In this document: positions 11,742-23,015 of the stretch, piece after piece
How the letters are laid out: each line of letters opens with the position of its first letter
Numbering within the stretch: the stretch's first letter is position 1
From: Hymenopellis radicata
Lineage: Eukaryota > Basidiomycota > Agaricomycetes > Agaricales > Physalacriaceae
DNA: 64,000 bases
Assembly: GCA_015501595.1 (NCBI GenBank)
Contig: JADNRX010000083.1
Location: 62,001 to 126,000, forward strand
Direction of reading: 5' to 3'
The notes under the pieces: generated by a model
Told to the model about the DNA's origin: nothing
What the model saw: only the letters and a program-made list of their open reading frames with translations
Database searches by the model: none
Made by a program: the position numbers and the translations under genes

Positions 11742-13319
11742 CATAGGTTAAGTGAGCGGGGTAAGAAGGAGAAGTAAGCGCTCATACCGCGGAGGAGAGC
11801 TATTTATCAGCTATTTTAGGCGGAGCTTCAACAACGCGTGGCTGAAGCTAACTGTACAGTCCCCGGAAATCACCGAGGCCATGGAAATGTAATGCTTCGC
11901 GCTACTTAATTGAAAAATTCTGAACACGTTCTAATGGCTCGAAAGTCGAAGAAAGGAAATTCCGACCAAGCCGACGATGATGACAAAAGGCGCTGGACGA
12001 CCAACGATCAGCTAGCCCTGTTGGCAGGGTTGAAGGGTCAGTTCAGAGCCGCCCGGCGAGAAAACAAATTGGTTCAGTTTTGGCCGATGATGGAAGCAAC
12101 ATTCATAGCCCAATACGCGTCTCCCTCCCTCTGCGTCCAATTCGGTCTCCCAGTAGATGACTCTATCACAGGCTCGAAGAAGGAAAAGAATATCAAGTAT
12201 CCCGTAACCTCCCTCGGCAAAATTAAAAGGGTACGCGTGCTCGATCATAACTTTCTTTGAAATACTTACAAGGTTTTGATTAGAAACTACGCACATGGTT
12301 TTTCAACAACGATGACGAACGCCGACCCAAACTGCGCATCGCGAAGAAAAGTGATACTTTCAATTTCGGCAGTACCGCATCACGTTGTCTCAAGCCCAAG
12401 GAGATCTTCTCGCGAGACAAATACCACGAGCTCATCGAGCCCCACTTTGACCAGCTGCGTGCGGCTGAGCGCGCCGAGGAGCTCGCAAAGGCACGCCTAG
12501 AGGCTATCAATTCGGTGAAAGCCGAAAGGGGCCTGCCGGTCTACACGCACCTCGACCAGATCCAGGATGGAGATTTGGACTTGATTGACGACATCGACGC
12601 CGACGACCTCCCATGTCAAGAGGGAATGGCACTTTCCAACAAGGCCAGGGACATTGCCTGGGACTTGCTGTCAGACGATGAGCGAGAGGATTACGAACGG
12701 AGGGTGCGGGAAGCCAAGGCAGAGAAGGCGGAGTCCAAGAAGGCTGCAAAGGAGAGGCAGAAGAACAAATTGGATGCGCCCCCTCCGACTGCCGAGGAAT
12801 ACGCAGCGTATGCCTTCCTACCTTTCGCTCTATCATTTCGGCTTATACTTACGTACAGGAACCTTCGGACGCGCACTGTCTACATGAGCAAATTTTTCGA
12901 CGAATTGGTTGACAAAACGGGCCACATTTACATCGTTACGTGTGTTGGTCCCAATGAACACGGAAAGATACAAGCAGAAGCGTGAGTTCCTTCTGTGTAT
13001 TTCTCCTTACGGTCGTCGTCTTATATTTTCTTTAGGTTACCCTTCGGTCCCCAAAACGCCGTTGGCCACACATTTTTGGACGTTTACGATGACTTTGACA
13101 GCAGCATCCTGGGCCCTCTGCGCGAGTTTGGGAAATCTGTTTTTTGTCAGTTATTCATTTATCTAGACGATGAATATGTTCTTATTATATTGTTTATTAG
13201 CTCCGGACGAATGCAAGCGTCGTGACACCCGCATAGCTCTCGCTGAACGGCCAGGTCATGGGTCAGAAGTAGCGCCGAATCCCACTCCTTCCTCTGCGCC
13301 ACAGCCTACTGTAGCGAAT

Positions 13320-13705
13320 GGCACTCCTGCACCGAATCTCTCTGTGCCGAAGACCACTATGGTGGATAGCACCGCCGCCAATACCACTACTGCAGCGAAT
13401 CCCTTTGCGCCGCAGACCACTGTGGTGGATAGCACCGCCGCCAATACTACTACTGCAGCGAATCCTTTTGCGCCGCAGCCCACAGTGGCGCTTGACCAGA
13501 ATCTCTTTGCATCGAATCCATTTGCGCCGAAGCCCACGGTGGCGCTTGCCCAGAATCTCTTTGCATCGAATCCCTTTGCGCCGAAGCCTCTCTTTGCATC
13601 GAATCCCACTCCACCGAATTCCTTTGCGCCGAAGCCTCTCTTTGCATCGAATCCTACTCCACCGAATACTACTCCGCCGAATCCCACTCCACCGAATCCC
13701 GCAGT
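13320..13705 (+). repeat. In-frame minisatellite in D1 (NPFAPKP type)
   Basis: Degenerate tandem units encode variants of NPFAPQPTV, LFASNPFAPKP and NPTPPN. The frame is kept through the array, which points to a disordered protein segment that expands and contracts by whole codons. Confidence 0.8.
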
Positions 13706-14124
13706 GGCGACTACCGGTATCTCAAATGACCCGCCTCAGCCAGTTCCACTGGTAGTCGCGCCAGCATTTCCTCCACCTTTACCTGCTATCAATATGTATC
13801 CGACGGCAGATGGTCTGGATTTCGTCGTGCCTCCCTTAGGCTTTGATTTATCGTTGAATGACTTTCCTATGGGCTCAGAGGATACCGACGAAGACACAAC
13901 GAACGACGTCGATGTTCCTCCTCTTAACGAAAATCTTCCTCCTAACAGCAATTCTCTGTCACCGCCTCCTCTTCCCATACAGCAGACACACGAGTTCTTT
14001 GCGAATGCGTATTCTCAGACGCAAGCTCAACCCTTGCCAGCGTCAACTGCATTTACCCCAGCAACCTACCAACAACACGCTTCTATGGCATATCACCCAA
14101 GCGTACAATCGGTCTCCTACCCAG

Positions 14125-14440
14125 AAAATTCCCACCAATACCCTCAGAACATGCAGCCGTCGCTTTCCTACCCGCAGAATATGCAGCCGGCGCCTTCCTA
14201 TGCGCAGAATATGCAGCCGTCGCCTTCCTATGCGCAGAATACGCAGCCGTCGCCTTCCTACCTGCAGAATACACAGCCGTCGCAGGACATGCAGCCATCA
14301 CCTTCCTACCCGCAGAACATGCAGCCGTCGCAGAACATGCAGCCGTCGCAGAACATGCAGCCGTCGCAGAACATGCAGCCGTCGCAGAACATACAGCCGT
14401 CGCAGAACATGCAGCCATTACCTTCCTACCCGCAGATTTC
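14125..14440 (+). repeat. In-frame minisatellite in D1 (QNMQPS type)
   Basis: About a dozen units encode QNMQPSPSYP or QNMQPS. The shortest unit (CAGAACATGCAGCCGTCG) is repeated in a row at about 14318-14410. The encoded region is Q/N/S/P/Y rich and resembles prion-like low-complexity domains. Confidence 0.85.
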
Positions 14441-15719
14441 CCAACAGTACACTCAGAATTTGATGGGACCATTTGATCCGGCCACCTTGGAGTTTTTAAA
14501 CCAATTTCTGGCTGAAAATCCCGCTCATGATTTACCCATGGCCGATGCTGGATTAGGCGATCTTCCGTTACTCCTAGCACCAACGGGGCCCTTCCCACGG
14601 TGCCTGCTGGTTCTGGCGACAATACGGAGGAGTCGAATGACGAGGAGACGGAGAAGCTTCCAAAGCCGACGCCTGCTCCGAAGTCGAAAAAGTCGGTGCC
14701 GGCGAGAAAGAAAAATTTGGATAAGGCACCAGCGGATAAGGGACCTGCGAAAGCCCCCGTCAAGTCGACGAAGCGCAAGAGTGATAGTGGCACTGGCGCT
14801 AGCGATACTCCCCCTGCTGCCAAGAAGGCTCGTGTTGCTACTACGCAGCCGTTGAACCCGTTGACCTCTAATATCGATGGCGAGGGAGAGTCTGCACGAC
14901 GTGGTTCGGGCCGTGTTCGCAAAGGAACCACCAAGGCGCCAGTTATTCTTTCTGCAACCATTAACAAGGAAAACATCCCACCCTGGCTGGACGATACCGT
15001 CAAAGGACTCCGTTCTATTGCCATGGGCAACGATGCGGACGCCTGGGATCAGACTGTTCTGGAGTATCAGCAATGGGAGAAAAGGATGTTCTTGGAGGAT
15101 CCTCAGAGTGAGGTAGGCTTCGTGCTTTCCTGTGTAATGCATTCCTTTTTGCTAATGAAAATTTAGCGCAGCCTTACTATCAGCGCAAAGAGACCCGTCG
15201 AGCTCGTTAACTGGCTTCGCTCTGGACGCGACTTCTCCAAGGCGCCGTTAGTCAGCAAGAACGTAAAGAAGTTTAAAGAAAGCATGCTTGGATGGTGGGA
15301 TGGCGTGCAGCCTGCAGAGCGACGTCGGTCAGCGGGGAGTGCACTTCCCCCAGCTCACTATGATGCGAAGCGGCTGGGTACTTTGAGACGCGGCGGTCCC
15401 AACGGCTTGGTGACCGTACTTCTCGGGTTGTTTTGGTGGGGTTCTCTTGGGCTGGAAGTTCCCAGTTGGAGGGCGGCGGTGATGGACTTTCGTCAGTGCG
15501 TAGCCGCGATGATGACTGATGTCAACTAGCGGTTATCCTTCTTCCTCATATACCTTTAGTTTTTCTTGACCGAGGTCTGCGACGACTTTTCTTGATCGTG
15601 ATATGTGGCGTTCTGTACGAATTGATGTAGCGAAGTTCGATTGTTTCTTATAGTGGTACCGACTAAGTATGTATTATTCATGTCCCGTGAATGTAGTTAT
15701 TGTGAGCACAGGCCGAGTG

Positions 15720-16145
15720 AACTGAGGAAATGTAATTTGTTAGTGGGCACGAAGGATGCCACTGGCGGAAATACATCTCTCGTGCCCGGGAAATGCATCT
15801 CTCAGGTTGACAACTGAGGAGGGAATACATCTCGCGCTGAGGAGGAAATACATAAGGGAGCCATCTCTGGCGGAAATATATCTCTCGCGACCAGGAAATG
15901 CATCTCTCAGGTTGACAACTGAGGAGGGAATACATCTCGCGCTGAGGAGGAAATACATTCACACAGAGGAAATGCATTCCATGTTCACTCTGAAGAAATA
16001 CATCTCGCTCCAAGGAAATACATTCGCCCGGAGGAAATGCATTCCCTATTCTAATCAAGCATTGCCCTTAGGAAATGCATCTCTCGCGCCGAGGGCATGC
16101 ATCTTGTCAAAGAAGTACATTTTCTATACAATACATTTCCATTGA
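15720..16145. repeat. Array of GGAAATRCAT-type repeats
   Basis: At least fifteen copies of a degenerate GGAAATACATCTC / GGAAATGCATTCC word occur in about 420 bp. They include a 105-bp tandem duplication (units beginning CTGGCGGAAATA at 15762 and 15867, both containing CAGGTTGACAACTGAGGAGG). The same word occurs singly near 1870-1912, 2950-2995 and 16675-16755. It lies just 3' of D1 and looks like the non-coding end of a transposon or a subterminal binding-site array. Confidence 0.8.
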
Positions 16146-16179
16146 ATGCGGCAACCAAAAGGATTGGGAAAAGAATCTG

Positions 16180-16263
16180 TCACTGCCAGGTTCGAACGGG
16201 AGACGGCAAAAAGGCATTTGCATATTTCAAACATGAGACACACCGTAACCGCTAAGCCACATG
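16180..16263 (-). repeat. tRNA-like sequence (probable tRNA-derived retroposon or pseudogene)
   Basis: On the minus strand an A-box-like GTGGCTTAGCGGTTACGG and a B-box-like CCGTTCGAACCTGG are spaced as in a tRNA. The acceptor ends do not pair, so a functional tRNA is unlikely. Confidence 0.45.
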
Positions 16264-16674
16264 TGCTTACTTATAGCTACTATTTAATTCAACATCTTCT
16301 CTGGGGTCGACCACTTCGCTGTAAAAGAGGAAAACATAGGTTGCGTGGTAGAACCGTTGTGAGGTACTTGCAGGAGAGAAGGAGGAGAGAAGGCGACGAT
16401 GAGCAAATCGCGACATTCGAGGACCCTGGAATATGTTTTCCGTGAACTGATTGATTATCCTTATCTCGAAAGGTGGCAATAGGATGACGCACAGGTACAT
16501 GATAAACTCCCGCTTCTATCATGTCGGGGAGGAAGCTTATGGTACCTGATCAAAGGAATCATAGGTCCGAGATCTTAAATCGGCGATAGTAATCCCAAAT
16601 AGGCGGATTCGTGCCCCAGGAGGCCCCCAACGATATCCTACAGGCGCTACCAACGGGCGGTAGGAGCGGCGGCT

Positions 16675-16760
16675 AGGGATATGCATTGCCTGCGGACCAT
16701 ATGTATTGCCTGAGGACTGTCTGTATGGCCTTGAAAGGGATGTACATTTCCTCAAACGTC
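16675..16760. repeat. Isolated GCATTGCC/GTACATTTCC motif group
   Basis: Four ATGCATTGCC-, ATGTATTGCC- or GTACATTTCC-like words lie in 80 bp, matching the 15.7-16.1 kb array. Confidence 0.5.
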
Positions 16761-16903
16761 GGTTACGAACGAAGGAATCGTATACCCCACTGCCTGGCCG
16801 CCATCACGAGAGACTGTATTTCCACTACGCTATGCCCTGCGGATTCGTCGCATCCATTCCTCGTCCCAAGCAGTGAAGATTTCACGACCACGAACATACG
16901 GAG

Positions 16904-17419
16904 TTGGTTGTTTTCGATTGCAACCTCAACTCGCAATGGGTCGTTCCGCCTGTGAACAAGCCCGTGCCCAATCTGAAGGTGATGCGGGTGATGTACACTG
17001 GTACGGCTGACCATTATTCGAAAGAGTATACCGTTCCAAAGATGTTCGAGGTGTGTTTTATTTTACTTTCAGAATGTAACCCGAGCTTACAGATTTGCAG
17101 GAACTGGGTACGATGTGTGAGGCCAGGACCTTTGACGAGGCGTACTTTCCGCACGAAGTAGGGCGATCGAGACATGATTGCTCGTGGGTCGTGGACTTGG
17201 AGCAGCAGCTTGAGATGATCGAGGGCTTGGCGGATGGACTACCGCGGCTGATAAGGGTGTTATTCCATGGTGGGTTCGTGGCGTGGGTGAAAGATGAGGG
17301 TTATGGAAGCAAGTGGGGCCTCGGATGTTGAATGCGAAGACATTTAACGCGGTAACGAGGATTATGGCGGAGGTCGAGGTTGTTGATTACTTGGGATGTT
17401 TGGAGCCTTTTCTGTAGTG
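16904..17419 (+). pseudogene. Unrecognised gene relic
   Basis: A coding-like reading (MVVFDCNLNSQWVVPPVNKP, then LKVMRVMYTGTADHY) runs to a GT donor near 17051, then after an AG near 17100 continues ELGTMCEARTFDEAYFPHE. It reaches a stop at 17331 but resumes in another frame (MLNAKTFNAVTRIMAEVEVV) to a stop near 17419. A frame change and the lack of a start-proximal domain point to a decayed fragment. The style resembles the C-terminal part of F-box-type agaric proteins, but I do not recognise the family. Confidence 0.4.
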
Positions 17420-18880
17420 CGTGAGCGGGCGCTTGCTTTAACTTTATGATCTTATGCTGTCTTTATTTACGTTCTCTAATTATATATGATACATGCCCTT
17501 CTACTTGAGCATCTGACCGGTATTCTCGCTGTACTAACTCTTCGTGTCACGGTTTTAGATCAACAGTACGAAAATAGAGAACATGTCCTATTCGTAACAC
17601 CGCTCCACCGAGCAGCACTGACCTGGAGGCACAAATTAGCGCGTCGTCTACGTCTCCTACATCATACTCTTCCTCAAGGTCCTCCCATCTTTCGTGACGA
17701 AACAACTGTAACCGTAAGATAATGTTACGACCACTAATGGCTACATTTCTTTATCGCGGTACAAGCACTAGACGTAGATACGACGTCCTCAGTTCAACTT
17801 CATCAGTAAAACCGTCCACGACTAAGAGATCTTCGTTGATACATCGCGGATAAGTTGATTATTGCGCCTGACGAACGACGACGTACCCGCATTCTCAACG
17901 CCTACGCAATCGTTGAGCGTCATGTGTGTAAGAGGAACACTAGGGAAGCGGAATCGGGTTACGGTGCGACAGAGTCTGTGTTTGACACGGTCAGCACGAA
18001 ACTCGGATCCGGCACGAGAATCTCTGCAGAGACGTTAGAGTCGATGAAGAACTTGGATCTCGACCAAACGAGCCGTTGATGTAGAGTGCAATCTGGCCAT
18101 CGATGGCATACATACGTAGGCCAATGTCGCTGTCGTCCCGACGTGTTCGGCGATCTCGTGGTGGGTGGTAGGGCTCCGAAACTCGTCTTCGCTTTATACA
18201 TGACGGTGATGGCAGGATAGTGGTAATCATTTGTGCGTACTTATAGAACGCGTAAGTAGCACACTCCAGAGATGTGCAGAGCAATTACATTTGCTAGAAC
18301 AATCATGTCGGACGTGTCCGTCTCCAATGAGGCGAATGACTTGTGGAGGAGGCAAAAAGTTTAAATTCAATATTGTTGGGGCGTACGAGGAGAGCTGTTA
18401 CATTCAAAAACCTGCGCAGTGATGATCAGCCTGGCAAATGGAGCCGGTAACCCGATGAGAACGTACTGCCGCCGCTTCGCGATGCCATGAAAGAGGGGAA
18501 GAAGCACCGAGTGTATGCGGATCAGCGACACCAGATGCACCGGATTTACTAGCATGGCCGTCCGGGACGCTTACTTTTCTGGAGAGATTTTCGAGACGAC
18601 TCCGGGCTGAGTCCTTCTAGGCCTCTTCTCGTGTGAGGTGAAGGTTATAAGAATTAAGAAGTCCGGCGAAAATTGACATGCAAAGGGAGGCGATGCCGCA
18701 CAGAGGAAGCCTACAAGAGAATGATATGCCAGAAGATAGGTAGATCGGCGAGGATAATACTGACAAGTTACAGAGAGACCCAGAGAACAGGAGATCGCAG
18801 TCTGGCGTCGGCTCTTGGGGAATCGTCAAAGAGAATCGGACGGCGGCCCGCAGTTTAGTCATTCCACGTGCACACACGGT
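17420..18880. other. No recognisable gene
   Basis: Only short, unconvincing frames occur on both strands, and no repeat, RNA gene or transposon end is visible. The right part should include the promoter of the basic nuclear protein gene. Confidence 0.5.
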
Positions 18881-19085
18881 CCACGTGATGGGAAAAACGG
18901 TGTTTGTTGACTGTTTGGTCCCTATCGGGGGCGCGTCTGTTGATTGTTGGGTTAGCTTCGTCCCACCATCAGCACCCAAGCCTCGCGTCCTTTCTTGCCC
19001 ATCGCCCAGCCTTCCCTCCAGCACATCTACGCTCCTAGGCCATATCCACAACTACTACTGCCTTCGTATCAGCATATACCACAGG

Positions 19086-20038
19086 ATGCCCCGCAAAGCC
19101 GCCGCTAGCGTTACCACCGAAGCCCCACGACGCTCATCCCGCATCAAGGAGCAACCCAAGACCGAACTGCCGGCAGCTCCGGCCAAGAAGCCGCGCGCGC
19201 CGAAGAAGGAAAAGGCCGCCAAAGAGGGCGAGGATGGCGAAAAAGAGAAAAAGCCGCGCGGACGCAAGAGAAAAGCCGAGGAGGCGAACGGCGACGATGC
19301 AGAGGCGGCTGCAGAGAGCGAGCCGGAGAAGAAAAAGGTGCGTTAACCCTTCCGCGTTCTGTTTTTAGGTTTTGTATGCTGATGCCATCGACAGGCTAAG
19401 CCGGCATCTAAGGCTGCGTCGGTCAAGCCAGCATCCAAGGCTGCGTCCGTGAAGCCTGCGTCAAAGGCGGCGTCCGTTAAGCCCGCGTCGAGAGCCGCGT
19501 CTGTCAAGCCGTCTTCCAAGGCATCCAACAAGCCTGCATCCCGCGCTGCGTCGGCCAAGCCAGCATCCCGCGCGGCCAGCAAGAAGCCTGCGTCGCGCGC
19601 AGGGAGCAAGAAACCATCGTCCAAGGTGCGTTTCGTCTAGCTTTCATCCATGTCTTGCCGTACCATCCATCCATGCATACATGCCCATCCTGCCGCATAT
19701 ATGCGCCCATATATTCCATTTGGCCTTCGTTATCTGCGCCTTCCTTCCTGCAGTCGCTAATTCTTTTTTTCGTTTTGTCGTCTAGGTCGGAGTCGCGGAG
19801 CCAGCTGCTGCTCCTGCCCCCGTGGAGGAGACTATCGCCGAAGAGCCAGAAGAGGAGGCAGAGGCAGAGGCTGCTGCTGCTGAGGAAGAGTCCGAGGTAT
19901 GTCTAGCACGATGATTACTTTAAATTCTGTTCGCCTGGCGATCGCCGTATAGCACTCTTTGTTATCGCGCCTACCATGTCCAGCCTACCTGTCTGCTCTC
20001 TTACCACGGTGCTCACGATCCTCTAGAAAGCCGATTAG
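19086..20038 (+). CDS. Small basic nuclear protein with AT-hook-like motif and KPAS repeats (201 residues)
   Basis: Four exons (19086-19337, 19395-19625, 19786-19896, 20027-20038), all split at phase 0, give 606 nt. The last exon codes only KAD. The N-terminus MPRKAAASVTTEAPRRSSRI is basic. KKPRGRKRK resembles an AT-hook core and a nuclear localisation signal. Exon 2 is nine tandem repeats of KPASKAASV-type units, resembling the tails of linker histones and HMG-type proteins. Exon 3 is Glu/Ala rich and very acidic. A basic-repeat-acidic layout suggests chromatin association; this is inference. It is the most ordinary-looking host gene in the window: intact, phase-conserved introns, no repeats around it except at a distance. 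Confidence 0.85.
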
Positions 20039-20955
20039 ATTTAACCTGGAGCGTGGACTGTTATGGAGATACATTCTCCGTTCGTCGACTGGCATTGGGA
20101 GCAATTTGTCGCCCAACCGACTGTTACATATTCCTTCGTCCATCTATCTCTCTTGCTATCGCCACTTGCTTTCTGTCATCATTTATTATTCCGCCTATTC
20201 TATTGTAACCTCGATACATCCATTGATTCCCGACCCCTTCTTGTATCATTTGCGACTCCCATTCTCATTCTCGTCTTCTCTCCTCTTGTTTTCGTCCACG
20301 ACTGTTTGTTTTTTCTTCAGCGCGTGGCGCGTTTTTTCTTCCTCTTGTTATGATGTTTTGGTGATGTGATATGATATATATTCCCTGTGTATTTTGATCT
20401 CCAGACACGACGACGAAATATATTTAGGTATATGCTGTATGTCTCGTGTGCGCGAAGGCTAGTGAGCAGGCGATATGCTTTTGTGAAATTCAGGCTGTGT
20501 TTGCATCTACTCCTCTCACGGTGAGTGCTTTGTATATTCCATGCATGCGTCACGAAGCTGATGGAGGGCAGTTGAACTCACCGGCCCCTCGATGGCTAGT
20601 CGTGGACGATAAGCTTGCATTGGACGTGAATCACGACCACTCCCCGGGTACGTCCCGTTAATGCTTTGCGCGCGGGACGATATATACAGATGGTCTTCAA
20701 GGCGTGCGTCGTCAGGGCACATATTGTCTCGACGTTTATTCGACATGTCATACCAGCGCTTAGATTCCTGCAGATTCCATGTAAAGCCCATGTGAGTCGC
20801 GAGGCCAGGGAGAAACGACCGGCCGCATGATTCTGCTGGGTGGTTAGTTGGCCAGCGATGGCGGACCAAGTAGCTAATACTTGCTTTGGCTGGTATACAG
20901 CCCAGCGATTGCATGCCCGAACCACTGTATTCCCAGACCTAAACAAGAAAAACTT
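20039..20955. other. 3' flank and spacer
   Basis: A T/C-rich stretch (20150-20360) follows the nuclear protein gene and is probably its 3' untranslated region. No further gene is supported. Confidence 0.5.
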
Positions 20956-20959
20956 CGCT

Positions 20960-22560
20960 GAAACCAGAACATGAGGCGCCCATCCGATAGGACACGTCGC
21001 CTCTACAGTACAGCGACTCCATCGAATGTCGCACGGGACAGAACGACTGAGGATTCGGGAGAACCGACCTGAAAAATTAAAAACACTAATTCTGCACCAC
21101 GACGCATTGAGGCGCCATCCCGATAGGACAAGTGACCTCGGACTCAAAGCAGTAACTCTGAGTTACAGCCCACTCGTAAGTATCGTCTGGAAAGTTGTCA
21201 TGAAACAGCCGACCGTCTTGCTTCTAGAGAGCGGCAATCCGAGTCAACAAGAAAAACAAGGTGCCTGTCCGAAATAATGAAGGCGCCAGTCCGATAGGGC
21301 AAGTGGCCTCACACGAGAGGAAGGTAGTTCGGTACAGAGGGAGCTTGACGAACACGTTGAGACGATGCGCGCGGCACGACTTGGCTTGGGAGAGTATGCC
21401 GAGGTTTCATAAGAGCAGCCGCCAAAATTTTCGATCGGGATTCACACTCATACTCCCGTTGTTGACGAAAAGAACATTACCGAGCCAATACCGTGACCAT
21501 ATACCGCTAGGACAAGTGGCCTCGGAAAGGTACATCCCGGCGCGTCATTCTCAATCACTGAATCCTACAAGTGGACTCACTCGCTTGAGCCATAATCTCG
21601 TGTACAACTTGGTACATCGACCCCATAATAGAATATAAGAGCTTTGCGATGAGAAGATGCACAAGCATGACCCAAGGAACATCAGGCGTGTCTGACGAGC
21701 TGAACCACACAAAAAGATTCTTCGCGACTGGCAGGGCATTGTCGGATCGGACGGTTAAGCCAACCCGCCTGGTGTATGCACGAGTCGTCGTCTGATTGAC
21801 GGACAGAAATAAACACAATGGTGAAGGTCAAAACGTACACCGGGAAACTCGACTTGGTTCCGAATGAGATTGGAGATGGGGAACAAGCATTAAACGTATC
21901 TGACGTAGATAAAGCACGGACAGACGCGGATCACCACAACTTGTGCAACACGTTCTACAGGAGCGGCGTACCAGGTCGCGGATGGTTATATCCTCAACGA
22001 GAGCCCCCGAAGACTGGTAGCCACCATGCAAGGTTCGGACACAGCACACAATTCGGGCAGGTATACGGATGTGTTTTCCGTATGCATCCACAGCTGTAGT
22101 ACATCCTATCAATACAACATTGAGCACGAAAAGGAAAGAGAGTGTAAACAGCACCGTCGTTCATGAGTGTAACTTCCAACGCCGTAAAAATGGTTTACCG
22201 TTTCGATGTTAATTGACAGGTGCCATATCCATTAGGACAAGTGGTCACGGTCCGAAGAAATGAGTAAGTATGATTAGTATGCAAAATGAGAGCCAGCGCT
22301 CTACAGGAGCAGAGTATCACACGGCAGATAGGTATCTCCTCCCACTTCTAAGCGAGGGCACTGCAGACTGGCGGCTGGGATGGAAGATGCGGACACACCA
22401 CATAAATCGGGGAGGTATACCGGTATGTTTGCGGTATGCATCCAGAACTAGGCCCTATCAACACAATGTTAGGCGCAAAAAGGACGCAGTTCCGAACTGA
22501 AAGAAGCGCCAGATCCACTAGGACAAGCGGCCACGGTCCGAAGACACAAGTAAGGATGGT
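20960..22560. repeat. Degenerate dispersed repeat field (GGCGCCA..CCGATAGGACAAGTGG)
   Basis: Six copies of a 30-bp word (consensus GGCGCCA, two to four variable bases, TCCGATAGGACAAGTG, GCCTCGG) lie at about 20970, 21110, 21282, 21498, 22225 and 22505. The last two sit in longer units of about 290 bp that also share TGTTTNCNGTATGCATCCA and CTATCAACACAATGTTAGGC-like blocks. Several copies are followed by GTAAG-type donors. No coding frame persists, so this may be an old tandemly duplicated non-coding unit or a relic of duplicated exons. Confidence 0.65.
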
Positions 22561-23015
22561 TAGTCGCCTACGGTACAGACTTAGGAAACAGGAAACTTGC
22601 AAAGGCCGTGAATGTGAGGGAGAATGAACGAAAGACAGCCAGTCTCATCACACAAGCGCGCATAGATGAACTGAACAGAGATGTCTGTCTGACAGAAGGA
22701 GAAACCGTCGCGAAAAGTGAGAGCCAGTGTGTTCTCTAGCAGAGTGCTATTCTAATGTAAAATCTTGATGCCATTCCGCGTTGTAGAGTGCTAGTACAAG
22801 CAAGTCAGAATGCGATGAACGACAAGGCGCGGACGAGGAAGAAACACGGAGAACGGGAAGGCGTGTGCTGGCGTGTGCGAACATTCAATCGGCGATTGAA
22901 ATCTTGGACCCCTGTCATCTCTTGATCAACGACCGCGTTGTATAACATTTGAGAAGTGATTCCTTTATTTACAGCTCTTACAGCGTCTGAACCCCGTGGA
23001 TATTATAGGCCTGAA

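Larger units (their letters stand above)
11934..15529 (+). pseudogene. D1: KDZ-associated large accessory protein, one frame break
   Basis: Six exons (11934-12230, 12284-12807, 12859-12981, 13036-13145, 13201-15112, 15167-15529) with canonical introns total 3329 nt, one short of a multiple of three. The frame changes near 14565, between the repeat region and the segment GSGDNTEESNDEETEK. The N-terminal third is acidic/basic helical (WTTNDQLALLAGLKGQF, then TWFFNNDERRPKLRIAKKSD). A folded middle region follows (TGHIYIVTCVGPNEHGKIQ, then FLDVYDDFDSSILGPLREFG). Next comes a long disordered stretch with N-P-F-A-P-K and Q-N-M-Q-P-S repeats, a basic segment, and a C-terminal domain ending GGPNGLVTVLLGLFWWG. 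D2 inside the intact KDZ element shares the exon phases and the motifs FGKSVFS/FGSKVFS and LLGLFWWG/IAVLFWWG, so the two are homologues. The function is unknown; KDZ linkage suggests a transposition helper or cargo protein. Confidence 0.75.

Noticed and set aside
14083..15142. Long minus-strand frames opposite D1
   Set aside because: They arise from the repetitive composition of the D1 coding strand; D1 has matching introns and a homologue, they do not.
15720..16145. CRISPR-like array
   Set aside because: The repeats are short, degenerate and irregularly spaced without unique spacers, and the genome is eukaryotic.
21990..22602. Two cysteine-containing minus-strand frames that look alike
   Set aside because: Their similarity follows from the duplicated DNA; neither has a sensible start or intron and both lie in the repeat field.
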